A stretch of DNA of 64,000 nt from Flavobacterium plurextorum (GTDB lineage Bacteria; Bacteroidota; Bacteroidia; Flavobacteriales; Flavobacteriaceae): NCBI RefSeq assembly GCF_002217395.1, contig NZ_MUHD01000032.1, forward strand, positions 32,496 to 96,495, written 5' to 3'. Shown piece after piece: positions 1-7,876 of this stretch (positions are counted from its first letter, which is position 1; the number at the start of each line of letters is the position of its first letter). A model generated the notes under the pieces. It saw only the letters and a program-made list of their open reading frames with translations, had not been told where the DNA came from and did not search any database. Both the position numbers and the translations under genes were made by a program.

Positions 1-1
1 T

Positions 2-934
2 TTATCGAATAAGGAAGATTTGAAAATTAAGAAAGAGCAACTTATTATTGATGAAAAGCGTTTAAAACGTTCTGAAGAGATGGTAAATGCAGGAACAATT
101 CCTCGTGGTGATTTATATGATTTAAAAGCGACAGTTGCTACAGATCAGCAAAACATAACCGTTTCAGAGAATAATTTATTGATCTCAAAATTGAGTTTAG
201 CGCAGCTTTTGCAGCTTAAAGAATTTACAGATTTTGATGTTGTTGATGATACTAATGCAAAAGATGAAAATAATATCATGGAGCAAAATCCTATTGATAT
301 TTACAATAAAGCAAAAGAGACTAGAACAGAGCTGAAACTGGCTCAGACTAATCTTGAAATTGCCGAAAAAAATGTAGCAATTGCAAAGGGAGCTTATCAG
401 CCGACACTTACAGGTTTTTATGGTTTTAATACGAGAGCAAGTTACAGCGATCAGATTAAACTAGACGCAAATGATAAACCTTATACAGTTGGACCTGATC
501 CTATTTTTGATCAGTTTAGTAAGAATAAAGGACATAACTTTGGTTTTCAATTGAATGTTCCTATATTTAATGGTTTCGCTACTAGAAATAATGTTGAAAG
601 AAACAAAGTAACTTTAGAGAAATCTAAAATAGATTTAGAGCAAAAAAGTTTAGATTTGCAACGTAACGTTTATACTGCTTTTACAGATGCAAAAGGAGCT
701 TTAAATACTTATGAGTCAACAGTGGTAACGTTAGAAGCAAGACAGCAGGCGTATAATTATGCTAAAGAAAAGTATGATGTTGGTTTAATGAATTCATTCG
801 ATTTTACACAAGCACAAACTTTGTTGACAAATGCACAGTCAAACGTTATTAGATCGAAATATGATTATATGTTTAAGATTAAAATAATCGAATTCTATTT
901 CGGAATTCCAATTGTTCCAATTATTTCAAAATAA
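2..934 (+). CDS. TolC family outer membrane efflux protein (5' truncated by window edge)
   Basis: This is the C-terminal part of an outer membrane channel of the TolC family, which forms a trimeric tunnel through the periplasm and outer membrane for efflux or type I secretion. The frame is open to the left edge, so the real start is outside the window. The visible 310 residues hold the long alpha-helical hairpins and the typical strand near the middle that reads FQLNVPIFNGF. The end, with an aromatic FYFGIP segment, also fits the family. The gene is followed after 6 bases by a membrane-fusion adaptor, the usual operon order. The inner-membrane pump is not in the window and may lie upstream. 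Confidence 0.9.
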   Translation, partial: LSNKEDLKIKKEQLIIDEKRLKRSEEMVNAGTIPRGDLYDLKATVATDQQNITVSENNLLISKLSLAQLLQLKEFTDFDVVDDTNAKDENNIMEQNPIDIYNKAKETRTELKLAQTNLEIAEKNVAIAKGAYQPTLTGFYGFNTRASYSDQIKLDANDKPYTVGPDPIFDQFSKNKGHNFGFQLNVPIFNGFATRNNVERNKVTLEKSKIDLEQKSLDLQRNVYTAFTDAKGALNTYESTVVTLEARQQAYNYAKEKYDVGLMNSFDFTQAQTLLTNAQSNVIRSKYDYMFKIKIIEFYFGIPIVPIISK

Positions 935-940
935 TTTATT

Positions 941-2233
941 ATGTCAAAAAAAACAATTTACTTCTTACTCGGCGGAGCTGTAGTGCTTATCTCCGCATTA
1001 GTAGGTCTTTCCAAAGCAGGAGTAATAGGAAGTAAAGATGAAGGAAAAGAAGTTGAAATTTCTAAAGTAGCATCATCAACAATTGTTGAAACAGTTTCAG
1101 CAACTGGTAAAATTCAGCCTGAAATAGAAGTAAAATTATCATCAATGGTTTCGGGCGAAATTATTGCTTTAAATGTAAAAGAAGGTCAAGTTGTAAAAAA
1201 AGGCGATTTATTAGTTAAGATAAATCCTGATTTATACACTTCTGGTTTAGAGCGTTCGGTTGCAAATTTATCCGGAACTAAAGCTGGTTTAACGCAATCT
1301 GAAGCAAGTTTTAAAGAAGCCAAAGCAAGTTACGAACGTAATAAAACGTTGTACGATAAAGGTGTGATTTCAAAATCAGATTGGGATAAAGCTATTTCAA
1401 CCTACGAAGTTGCAAAAGCGACAAAGCAAAATGCTTATTACAATGTTCAAAGTGCATCAGCTTCTGTAACAGAAGCGCGTGATAACTTAGGCCGTACAAC
1501 AATTTATGCTCCTGCAGATGGAACAATTTCAGTTTTAAATGTTGAGTTAGGAGAACGTGTTTTAGGAACGCAGCAAATGGCTGGTACAGAACTTTTGAGA
1601 GTTGCAAACCTAAATAACATGGAAGTTGAAGTTGACGTAAACGAAAATGATATTGTAAAAGTAAAAATTGGCGACGAAGCTAATGTTGAAGTAGATGCTT
1701 ACTTGAAAAAGAAATTTAAAGGTATTGTAACTAGTATTTCAAACTCAGCAAGTACAACTTTGACCTCAGATCAAGTAACAAATTTTAAAGTTAAGGTTCG
1801 TATCTTAAAAGAATCTTACCAAGATTTATTAGAAGGAAAACCTAGTACTTATTCTCCTTTTAGACCTGGAATGACTGCTACAGTTGATATTATTACCACA
1901 ACTAAGACAAATGTTTTAGCAGTACCAATAAGCTCTGTAGTTGTAAAATCAGATACTACTGCTGTAAAAGACTTTAAAGTTGAAGATCCAAACGAAGACA
2001 AAAAAGCAACTCCAAAAAGCGATAAAAAGTTTGAGTGTGTTTTTGTAAAAGTTGGCGATAAAGCTAAAATCAGAATCATTAAAACCGGAATTCAGGACGA
2101 TACTAATATCGAAGTAATGTCTGGTTTAAAAGCAGGCGATGTTGTAATTACAGGTCCTTACACAACAGTATCTAAAGATTTAAATTCTGGAGATAAAGTG
2201 AAGCTTAAAAAAGAAGAAACACCTAAAAAGTAG
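941..2233 (+). CDS. HlyD/MacA-type periplasmic adaptor subunit of an efflux pump
   Basis: The protein links an inner-membrane transporter to the TolC channel. Residues about 5-25 form a single membrane anchor. A lipoyl-like half-domain follows at about 56-97 (GQVVKKGDLLVKINP), then a coiled-coil hairpin to about 185, and the second lipoyl half with YAPADGTISVLNV. The beta-barrel and membrane-proximal domains complete 430 residues. The C-terminal part contains a Lys/Asp-rich insert of about 25 residues. The layout is closest to MacA-like adaptors that work with ABC exporters, but an RND partner cannot be excluded from this sequence. It forms an operon with the preceding TolC gene. Confidence 0.9.
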   Translation: MSKKTIYFLLGGAVVLISALVGLSKAGVIGSKDEGKEVEISKVASSTIVETVSATGKIQPEIEVKLSSMVSGEIIALNVKEGQVVKKGDLLVKINPDLYTSGLERSVANLSGTKAGLTQSEASFKEAKASYERNKTLYDKGVISKSDWDKAISTYEVAKATKQNAYYNVQSASASVTEARDNLGRTTIYAPADGTISVLNVELGERVLGTQQMAGTELLRVANLNNMEVEVDVNENDIVKVKIGDEANVEVDAYLKKKFKGIVTSISNSASTTLTSDQVTNFKVKVRILKESYQDLLEGKPSTYSPFRPGMTATVDIITTTKTNVLAVPISSVVVKSDTTAVKDFKVEDPNEDKKATPKSDKKFECVFVKVGDKAKIRIIKTGIQDDTNIEVMSGLKAGDVVITGPYTTVSKDLNSGDKVKLKKEETPKK

Positions 2234-2267
2234 TTTCTAAATAATACAAATTTTTAAAAATAATATT

Positions 2268-2939
2268 TTGTCTTTTATTTTAAATATCGAAACAGCAACC
2301 AAAAATTGTTCAGTATCCATTGCGAAAAATGGTGAAACTATTTTATGTAAAGAAATCGCTGAAGAAGGTTATTCACACGCTGAAAAACTGCACGTTTTCA
2401 TTGAAGAGGTTATTGCTGAATCTGGAGTTTCAGTTCAAGATTTAAAAGCAGTTGCAGTAAGTCAAGGGCCAGGATCTTATACCGGTTTGAGAATTGGAGT
2501 TTCGGCAGCAAAAGGATTGTGTTTTGCTTTAAATATTCCGTTAATTGCTGTTGATACTTTGCAAACTTTAGCTTCGCAGGTTTCTATTTCTGAAGGAAAA
2601 ATAGTTCCAATGCTTGATGCTAGAAGAATGGAAGTATACAGCGCTGTTTTTAATGCCAAAATTGAAATTGAAAGACCAATTCAAGCGGAGATTATAAACG
2701 AAGATTCATTTGCTGAGTATACAGATACTATTTATTTTGTTGGAGATTGTGCTGATAAATGCAAAGCTGTTTTAACAAAAGAAAATTTTATCTTTTTAGA
2801 AGAAATTAAATATCCGTCAGCTAGAGAAATGAGTAAAATCAGTTATGATAAATATCAAAAAAGCGACATTGTAGATGTCGCTTATTTTGAACCGTATTAT
2901 CTAAAAGATTTTATGATGACGCTGCCATCAAAAAAATAA
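2268..2939 (+). CDS. tsaB: TsaB, subunit of the tRNA threonylcarbamoyladenosine (t6A37) synthase
   Basis: TsaB is the pseudo-enzymatic partner of TsaD in making t6A37 on ANN-decoding tRNAs. The ASKHA fold is visible: the N-terminal NIETAT phosphate-loop-like segment and the very characteristic QGPGSYTGLRIG motif at about residues 67-78. Length (223 residues) is normal. The start is a TTG, because the domain begins immediately after it (SFILNIETAT) and no ATG is available nearby. It lies 34 bases after the adaptor gene and could be read through from that operon. It converges on the MscS gene with only 8 bases between stop codons. Confidence 0.93.
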   Translation: MSFILNIETATKNCSVSIAKNGETILCKEIAEEGYSHAEKLHVFIEEVIAESGVSVQDLKAVAVSQGPGSYTGLRIGVSAAKGLCFALNIPLIAVDTLQTLASQVSISEGKIVPMLDARRMEVYSAVFNAKIEIERPIQAEIINEDSFAEYTDTIYFVGDCADKCKAVLTKENFIFLEEIKYPSAREMSKISYDKYQKSDIVDVAYFEPYYLKDFMMTLPSKK

Positions 2940-2947
2940 CACTTATT

Positions 2948-3760
2948 TTATTTTTGAATTGTAAACGGCTGAATAGAAATTCCTGCTTCATCTAGAGCTG
3001 TTTTACAATTCTCTAATGTTTCAGAAAAGACAGTGCCATAATTCACGTTTTTTGCCCACGGGCGTACTGCAAAATCAATAGAGCTGGCAGACAGATTTTT
3101 TACAAAAACTTCTGGAGCCGGCGTTTTAAGTACATTTGGATTTTTGTTTAAAACATCCAAAAGGATATCTTTTGTCTTTTTAATGTCAGAATCATACGAA
3201 ATTGAAAATGTCAAATCGGCTCTTCTTTCTCCCTGCATGGAGTAGTTAATAATTGTTCCGTTTGATAACGCCCCATTTGGAACAAAAACCGTTTGGTTAT
3301 TTCCTGTAAGCATTTTGGTAACGAAAATCTGAATTTCTAAAACGGTTGCAATAACCCCTTGAGCTTCGATAGTATCGCCTACTTTAAAAGGTTTGAAAAC
3401 AATAATCAACATACCGCCTGCAAAATTAGAAAGAGATCCTTGCAATGATAAACCAACAGCAAGTCCCATTGCTCCTAAAATAGCAACAAAGGAAGAAGTC
3501 TCAATTCCTAGTTTTGAAATAAAAGTTACAAATAATAAAATTCTAAGTGCCCACAATAAAATGTCGGCAAGAAATTTAGTTAAAGTAGGATCAAGATTTC
3601 TCTTAACCATTATTTTTCGAATAACTCTATTGATTAATCGTATTGCATATAAACCTACAAATAAGATTAAAAGGGCTGAGATTAGCTTTGGAGAATAATC
3701 AATTAGAATATCAATGAATTTTGTTGCGTAATTACTCAGTTGTTCTGGACTCATGTTCAT
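2948..3760 (-). CDS. Small-conductance mechanosensitive channel, MscS family
   Basis: This predicted inner-membrane channel opens under membrane tension to release solutes on osmotic downshock. At 270 residues it has the minimal MscS plan: three membrane helices in the first 130 residues, the pore-lining TM3 rich in Gly and Ala (AILGAMGLAVGLSLQGSLSN), then the beta domain with FKPFKVGDTIEA and a C-terminal alpha/beta vestibule. The Gly/Ala packing pattern of TM3 is intact. A TATATTTG -7 element lies about 50 bases upstream, and a terminator-like hairpin sits between it and the ATG (see findings). Confidence 0.93.
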   Translation of the reverse strand: MNMSPEQLSNYATKFIDILIDYSPKLISALLILFVGLYAIRLINRVIRKIMVKRNLDPTLTKFLADILLWALRILLFVTFISKLGIETSSFVAILGAMGLAVGLSLQGSLSNFAGGMLIIVFKPFKVGDTIEAQGVIATVLEIQIFVTKMLTGNNQTVFVPNGALSNGTIINYSMQGERRADLTFSISYDSDIKKTKDILLDVLNKNPNVLKTPAPEVFVKNLSASSIDFAVRPWAKNVNYGTVFSETLENCKTALDEAGISIQPFTIQK

Positions 3761-3772
3761 CTTTTTTTAAAT

Positions 3773-3797
3773 AAAAAAAACCTTCTCTTAGAGAAGG
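3773..3797 (-). terminator. Rho-independent terminator-like hairpin after the helical-protein gene, before mscS
   Basis: Read on the minus strand, CCTTCTC and GAGAAGG pair around a short loop and are followed by eight T residues. It is positioned to end transcripts of the gene at 3853-4257, but it also lies in the leader of the MscS gene if that gene starts from the -7 motif at 3811-3818. Confidence 0.7.
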
Positions 3798-3810
3798 TGT
3801 ATTAGTGGTG

Positions 3811-3818
3811 CAAATATA
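3811..3818 (-). promoter_or_regulatory. Bacteroidota -7 element TATATTTG upstream of the MscS gene
   Basis: The minus strand reads TATATTTG followed by CACC, an exact match to the TAnnTTTG consensus of Bacteroidota promoters. The ATG of the MscS gene is about 50 bases downstream. No clear TTG -33 element is seen at the expected spacing, so the call rests on the -7 box alone. Confidence 0.5.
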
Positions 3819-3852
3819 AAAAGATTTCTTTTTATAGAAAAGCGATGCATTC

Positions 3853-4257
3853 TTAATCTTTATCCGTTTTATCAGAAATTTTGTCTATTTCTGCAGCGCT
3901 GGCTTCACTTGCGTCCGCAACGGTTTCTGATGCAATTGTTTTAGTATTGTTAGTAAATTCGTTTGTTTTTTCTTTTACAGATTCAACTACATTGTCTAAT
4001 GCGTCAGATGCTTTATCGGCATATTCGCTCACAATGTCTTTTGCCTGATGCGCATAATCAGCTGCATTCGCGATTATAGGTTCAGAAGCTTCTTTGACTT
4101 TCGAAATAGTTTCATCGGCAAAGGTTTCTGCCTTATCGATATAAGGAGCTGCAGCTTCTTTAGCTTGTTCAAAAGTACTTTCGGCTTGGTCAGCCAGATC
4201 AACCACAGTTTCTTTGGCAGAGCCAAATAAATTTTTAAAGAATGAATTTAATCCCAT
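3853..4257 (-). CDS. Small helical protein with LEA/YtxH-like repeats, function unknown
   Basis: The 134 residues are almost entirely amphipathic helix, rich in Ala, Lys, Asp and Glu. They show degenerate repeats of the kind AKEAAxPYIDKA, VKEASEPIIANA and YADKASDALDNV. There is no signal peptide and no membrane segment apart from a weakly hydrophobic N-terminus (MGLNSFFKNLFG) that could bind membrane as an amphipathic helix. Such proteins are often annotated YtxH-like or as late-embryogenesis-abundant-like and are thought to be stress related, but the function cannot be read from the sequence. It is a single gene with its own terminator just downstream. Confidence 0.75.
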   Translation of the reverse strand: MGLNSFFKNLFGSAKETVVDLADQAESTFEQAKEAAAPYIDKAETFADETISKVKEASEPIIANAADYAHQAKDIVSEYADKASDALDNVVESVKEKTNEFTNNTKTIASETVADASEASAAEIDKISDKTDKD

Positions 4258-4357
4258 AATTTTCTAATTGATTGGTTTATAATACAATATTAACGAATTT
4301 TTCGTGAAATAGTAATTCGATATCGTAATAATTTGTTGAAAAACAATGAGATATAAA

Positions 4358-4386
4358 AAAAGCGTCCGAGATTATCGAACGCTTTT
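4358..4386 (-). terminator. Terminator of the Nfu gene
   Basis: On the minus strand AAAGCGTTCG pairs with CGGACGCTTT (one wobble pair) around ATAATCT and is followed by a run of seven T residues. It lies 24 bases after the stop codon of the Nfu gene. Confidence 0.8.
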
Positions 4387-4409
4387 AGTTATTTAAAGCA
4401 AAAGTATTG

Positions 4410-5309
4410 TTATGCGTTTACTGCTTCAACTTTGATAGCTTCATCATTCAACATACTTTTCAGCATGTTTTCGATACCACTTTTTAAAGTAAAAGTAGAT
4501 GATGGACATCCGCTGCAAGCTCCTTGTAAAATTACTTTTACCGTTTTGTCATCTTCATTATAAGAATCAAAAGCGATGTTTCCACCATCTGCAGCAACTG
4601 CTGGTTTTACGTATTCTTCAAGAATATTAATAATCTGCTGAGAAGTAACATCTAGTTTGTCAAACGCTTCATCTTTAGTAACGTCGTTTTTAGTCGCTGT
4701 TTGAACTAAACTTTCATCTAAAACAGTTCCTCCGTTTTCAATGAATTGTTTTATGAAAGTTCTTAGTTCCAAAGTGATTTCTGCCCAGTCGTTGATTTCA
4801 TACTTAGTAACAGAAATATAGTTCTCATCAATAAAAACCTCTTTTACGTAAGGGAATTTAAATAATTCCTGTGCTAACGGAGACGAAGCCGTTTGATCGA
4901 TGTTTTTATACTCAATTGCGTTTCTAGTCAGCATTCTGCTTACAACAAATTTTAAAGCGGCTGGATTTGGAGTTGTTTCTCCGTAAACCGTAATAGGCTG
5001 CTTTTTAGTCTTATTTTCATCGATTGTTATAATAACACCGCCTTTGTCTACAAATGCTGCGATTTGTTCGGCAACAGCATCTTTTACATCATCCCATTCA
5101 ACAATACTGTATCTTTCGATAGCAATAAAATTTCCTGAGATATAAACCGTTTTTACAAATGGTAAATAAAACAATTGCTGCGCTAAAGGAGAAGCTTGTG
5201 CTTCGTCGATATTTTTGAACTCAAAGTTTTGATTTTGAGTAATGAAGTCTTCAAATTCGAACTTTAATATAGTAGGATTTTGTGTTTCTTTTATAGTGAT
5301 TTTTGTCAT
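4410..5309 (-). CDS. NifU/Nfu-type iron-sulfur carrier with two N-terminal scaffold domains
   Basis: This is a predicted iron-sulfur cluster carrier delivering 4Fe-4S clusters to apo-proteins. Two tandem copies of the Nfu N-terminal scaffold domain are present, starting with NPTILKFEF (about residue 10) and NPAALKFVV (about residue 105). Each contains an SPLAQxLFxxPxVK stretch. The C-terminal NifU domain carries the cluster-binding GACSGCPSS motif. The family commonly has one N domain, so the duplication is notable. The ATG at 5309 is chosen over a TTG at 5327 because the TTG lies inside an exact TAAATTTG -7 box (5325-5332). Confidence 0.92.
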   Translation of the reverse strand: MTKITIKETQNPTILKFEFEDFITQNQNFEFKNIDEAQASPLAQQLFYLPFVKTVYISGNFIAIERYSIVEWDDVKDAVAEQIAAFVDKGGVIITIDENKTKKQPITVYGETTPNPAALKFVVSRMLTRNAIEYKNIDQTASSPLAQELFKFPYVKEVFIDENYISVTKYEINDWAEITLELRTFIKQFIENGGTVLDESLVQTATKNDVTKDEAFDKLDVTSQQIINILEEYVKPAVAADGGNIAFDSYNEDDKTVKVILQGACSGCPSSTFTLKSGIENMLKSMLNDEAIKVEAVNA

Positions 5310-5324
5310 GGTAGTAATTTTTTG

Positions 5325-5332
5325 CAAATTTA
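5325..5332 (-). promoter_or_regulatory. -7 element TAAATTTG of the Nfu gene
   Basis: This is an exact TAnnTTTG match on the minus strand, 15 bases before the chosen ATG. It implies a very short leader and rules out the upstream TTG start. No -33 TTG is obvious. Confidence 0.55.
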
Positions 5333-5452
5333 CTAAAGTTATTTTCTACTAATACCTATATTTGATTTTTTAATAAAATAATTATGACTCTTTTCAAGAA
5401 ATTCGTACTTAATTATTAAGAGTATAAAATATTTGTAAACTCATCGGTTATT

Positions 5453-6442
5453 ATGATGTTAAGAATCAGGTTTTTATTTATTTTTTTAATCACTACTTTT
5501 TTTTCTTATTCTCAAGAAGGAATTCCGGTTTATTCAGATTATTTATCAGATAATTATTACTTGATTCATCCATCAATGGCAGGAGCAGCAAATTGTGCAA
5601 AAATCAGATTGACAGCTAGAAAGCAATGGTTTGGTCAGGAAGATGCGCCTTCACTTCAAACTTTAAGTTTTAATGGCAGAGTAGGTGAGCGATCAGGGGC
5701 AGGGATTATTGTTTTTAATGATAAAAACGGGTATCATTCTCAAAAAGGTGTAAAAGTTACATATGCACATCATCTTATGTTTTCAAGAGATGAAATCGAC
5801 TTAAATCAGCTTTCATTTGGTATCAGCGGCGGATTGATTCAAAGTCAGTTAGATGAAACTAAATTTGGCGGAACTTTTGATCCTATTGTTTTTGGTTCAA
5901 TTCAAAAAGACTCCTATTTTAATGTAGACATTGGTGCTTCTTATAATTTTCTTGATTTTTATGCACACGCTACAATTCAAGGTCTACTTGAAACACGACG
6001 AGAGCTGTACACAGATTACGAAAGTAATAATTTACGAAAGTTTCTTTTAAGTGCTGGATACGTTTTTGGTAAAAGAGAAAAGATTACTTGGGAGCCTTCA
6101 ATTTTGTTTCAATTGTTTGATCAAACGAAAGAAAAGTCAATAGATTTAAACATGAAAGCCTACAAAAACATGGATTTTGGAAGTTTATGGGCAGCTTTGT
6201 CTTATAGAAGAAGTTTTGATGGTGCGCAATTTACTTCTGGCGGTGGTGTTTCCTCCCAAAAACTGCAATATTTCACTCCTATTATAGGTGTAAATTATAA
6301 AAATTTTATGTTTGCTTATACGTATTCTCAAGTTATGGGAGATGTAAAATTTGATACCGGAGGATATCATCAAATAACTTTAGGGATTAATTTATTTTGT
6401 AAAAAGGAACGTTACGATTGTAATTGTCCAGCAATCAATTAA
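5453..6442 (+). CDS. PorP/SprF family type IX secretion-associated membrane protein
   Basis: This is an outer-membrane beta-barrel of the PorP/SprF family, which is needed for secretion or surface attachment of type IX substrates, often of one particular adhesin. An N-terminal signal peptide ends near SYSQ, and the first mature residues GIPVYSDYLSDNYYLIHPSMAG are typical of the family. Alternating hydrophobic strands continue to the C-terminus. Length (329) is normal. Two adjacent ATGs (5453 and 5456) are possible starts. PorP/SprF genes usually sit beside a gene for a large CHU_C-type secreted protein, but here the neighbours are housekeeping genes. Confidence 0.92.
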   Translation: MMLRIRFLFIFLITTFFSYSQEGIPVYSDYLSDNYYLIHPSMAGAANCAKIRLTARKQWFGQEDAPSLQTLSFNGRVGERSGAGIIVFNDKNGYHSQKGVKVTYAHHLMFSRDEIDLNQLSFGISGGLIQSQLDETKFGGTFDPIVFGSIQKDSYFNVDIGASYNFLDFYAHATIQGLLETRRELYTDYESNNLRKFLLSAGYVFGKREKITWEPSILFQLFDQTKEKSIDLNMKAYKNMDFGSLWAALSYRRSFDGAQFTSGGGVSSQKLQYFTPIIGVNYKNFMFAYTYSQVMGDVKFDTGGYHQITLGINLFCKKERYDCNCPAIN

Positions 6443-6451
6443 AAAAATATT

Positions 6452-6970
6452 ATGCTTATTAAATCCGTAAATGGGAAATCGCCTTTGATTCCAGAAGATT
6501 GTTATGTTGCTGAAAATGCCACCATTATTGGAGATGTTACATTTGGCGACTCTTGCAGTGTTTGGTTCAACGCCGTTATTAGAGGAGATGTTCATTTTAT
6601 TAAAATTGGAAATAAGGTAAACATTCAAGATGGCGCGATAATTCACTGTACTTATCAAAAACATCCAACAATTATTGGGAATAATGTTTCGATAGGGCAT
6701 AATGCTATTGTTCACGGCTGTACAATACAGGATAATGTATTAATTGGAATGGGAGCAATTGTAATGGATAACTGTATTGTAGAAAGTAACTCGATTGTCG
6801 CTGCCGGAGCGGTTTTAACACAAAATACAGTTGTTCCTTCAGGAACTATTTTCGCTGGTGTTCCTGCGAAGAAAGTAAAAGATATCGACCAGTCTGATTT
6901 TGCAGGTGAAATCGAACGTATTTCAAACAATTATGTAATGTATTCTGGATGGTTTAAAAACGAAGAATAA
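6452..6970 (+). CDS. Gamma-class carbonic anhydrase family protein (left-handed beta-helix)
   Basis: This trimeric left-handed beta-helix protein is related to archaeal Cam and bacterial YrdA/CaiE. Hexapeptide repeats (such as IIGDVT, VNIQDG, IGHNAI) run through the 172 residues. The three zinc-ligand histidine positions of the family are seen in IIHCTYQKH and IGHNAIVHG. The C-terminal helix WFKN packs across the helix. Members may be carbonic anhydrases or acyltransferase-like proteins without proven activity. It starts 9 bases after the PorP/SprF stop, so the two may be co-transcribed. Confidence 0.92.
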   Translation: MLIKSVNGKSPLIPEDCYVAENATIIGDVTFGDSCSVWFNAVIRGDVHFIKIGNKVNIQDGAIIHCTYQKHPTIIGNNVSIGHNAIVHGCTIQDNVLIGMGAIVMDNCIVESNSIVAAGAVLTQNTVVPSGTIFAGVPAKKVKDIDQSDFAGEIERISNNYVMYSGWFKNEE

Positions 6971-6994
6971 ATTATAAAAAATTCCAAAAAATAT

Positions 6995-7038
6995 AAAATC
7001 CAAATTCCAAAAGAGTCAAGCCTTTGAAGTTGGATTTT
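6995..7038 (+). terminator. Terminator after the gamma-carbonic anhydrase gene
   Basis: AAAATCCAA pairs with TTGGATTTT across a 26-base loop, followed by a T-rich stretch. The loop is long, so it is weaker than a classic terminator. It lies in a convergent intergenic gap and may serve both directions. Confidence 0.5.
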
Positions 7039-7061
7039 TTTTATTTTTAAATTTAATAGAA

Positions 7062-7778
7062 TTATAAATTGATTTTTTCAAAGAAAGCATTCTTGTAGCT
7101 TTCACTTATAGGAATCCGTTTATCACTAATCAAAACTTTATTTTTTTGTATTGATTTGACATGTTTTATATTAATGATATAAGATCTGTGAATTCTCGAA
7201 AAACCTTTGCTTGAAAGTAAATTTTCGAGTTTTATCAAGCTGATTAAAGTCAGTGTATATTTATTATCGGTAGTATAGATTTTTACATAATCTTTCAAAC
7301 CTTCAATAAACAGGATATCAGCAAAATTCATTTTAACATTTTCGTATTCAGCTCTTACAAACATAAAATCCTGCTCAAGTTCTGGAGTAAGTGTGTTTTC
7401 AGAAATTGAAGAAACAGCTGTCGCAGGATTAACAATTTGCTGCGCACGCACTACTGATTTTAGAAAACGATGAAAGGGAATTGGTTTTACTAAATAATCA
7501 ACAGCGCCAAGATTGAATCCTTCTACAGCATAATCAGAATAGGCAGTTGTAAAGATAACAAGAGGTTTTTTCTCGATCGTGTTTAAAAAATCTATCCCAG
7601 AAAAATGCGGCATTTGAATGTCTAAAAAAATCAAATCAACATTATTTTGATTGATAAATGAAACGGCATCAATAGCATTATTAAAAGTACTGATCAATTC
7701 AAGTGAATCGACTTTTTGCACAAAATCTTCCAATAATTCAACAGCTAATGGTTCGTCATCAATAATTACACATTTCAT
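7062..7778 (-). CDS. LytTR-family response regulator
   Basis: This cytoplasmic DNA-binding regulator has an N-terminal receiver domain (residues 1-120) with the acidic pair D7/D8, the phosphorylation site D53 in FLDIQMP and the conserved Lys in DYLVKPI. A C-terminal LytTR domain (about 140-238) holds the motif GFSRIHRSYIIN. Such regulators pair with LytS-type kinases having an IKD/His_kinase fold, and one is encoded about 0.9 kb away on the same strand. The ATG at 7778 is chosen because an upstream TTG falls inside a TACTTTTG -7 box at 7812-7819. Confidence 0.93.
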   Translation of the reverse strand: MKCVIIDDEPLAVELLEDFVQKVDSLELISTFNNAIDAVSFINQNNVDLIFLDIQMPHFSGIDFLNTIEKKPLVIFTTAYSDYAVEGFNLGAVDYLVKPIPFHRFLKSVVRAQQIVNPATAVSSISENTLTPELEQDFMFVRAEYENVKMNFADILFIEGLKDYVKIYTTDNKYTLTLISLIKLENLLSSKGFSRIHRSYIINIKHVKSIQKNKVLISDKRIPISESYKNAFFEKINL

Positions 7779-7811
7779 CTGCAGGAGTTTAAATTTATTC
7801 GGTTTGGAATT

Positions 7812-7819
7812 CAAAAGTA
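7812..7819 (-). promoter_or_regulatory. -7 element TACTTTTG of the LytTR regulator gene
   Basis: Exact TAnnTTTG match on the minus strand, 33 bases before the ATG at 7778. The eleven bases at 7810-7820 are identical to those around the -7 box of the kelch gene (11060-11070). Confidence 0.5.
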
Positions 7820-7824
7820 GTTTT

Positions 7825-7868
7825 AAACCAGTAAATTAAGTTTTAAAATTATCATAAAATACTGGTTT
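7825..7868 (-). terminator. Possible terminator after the dioxygenase-like gene
   Basis: AAACCAGTA and TACTGGTTT form a perfect 9-bp stem with a 26-base AT-rich loop, starting 8 bases beyond the stop codon at 7877. It separates the kelch operon from the LytTR gene. Confidence 0.45.
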
Positions 7869-7876
7869 GATTTCAA

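Noticed and set aside
3393..3698. A 101-codon plus-strand frame inside the MscS gene
   Set aside because: Antisense shadow of the membrane-helix codons.
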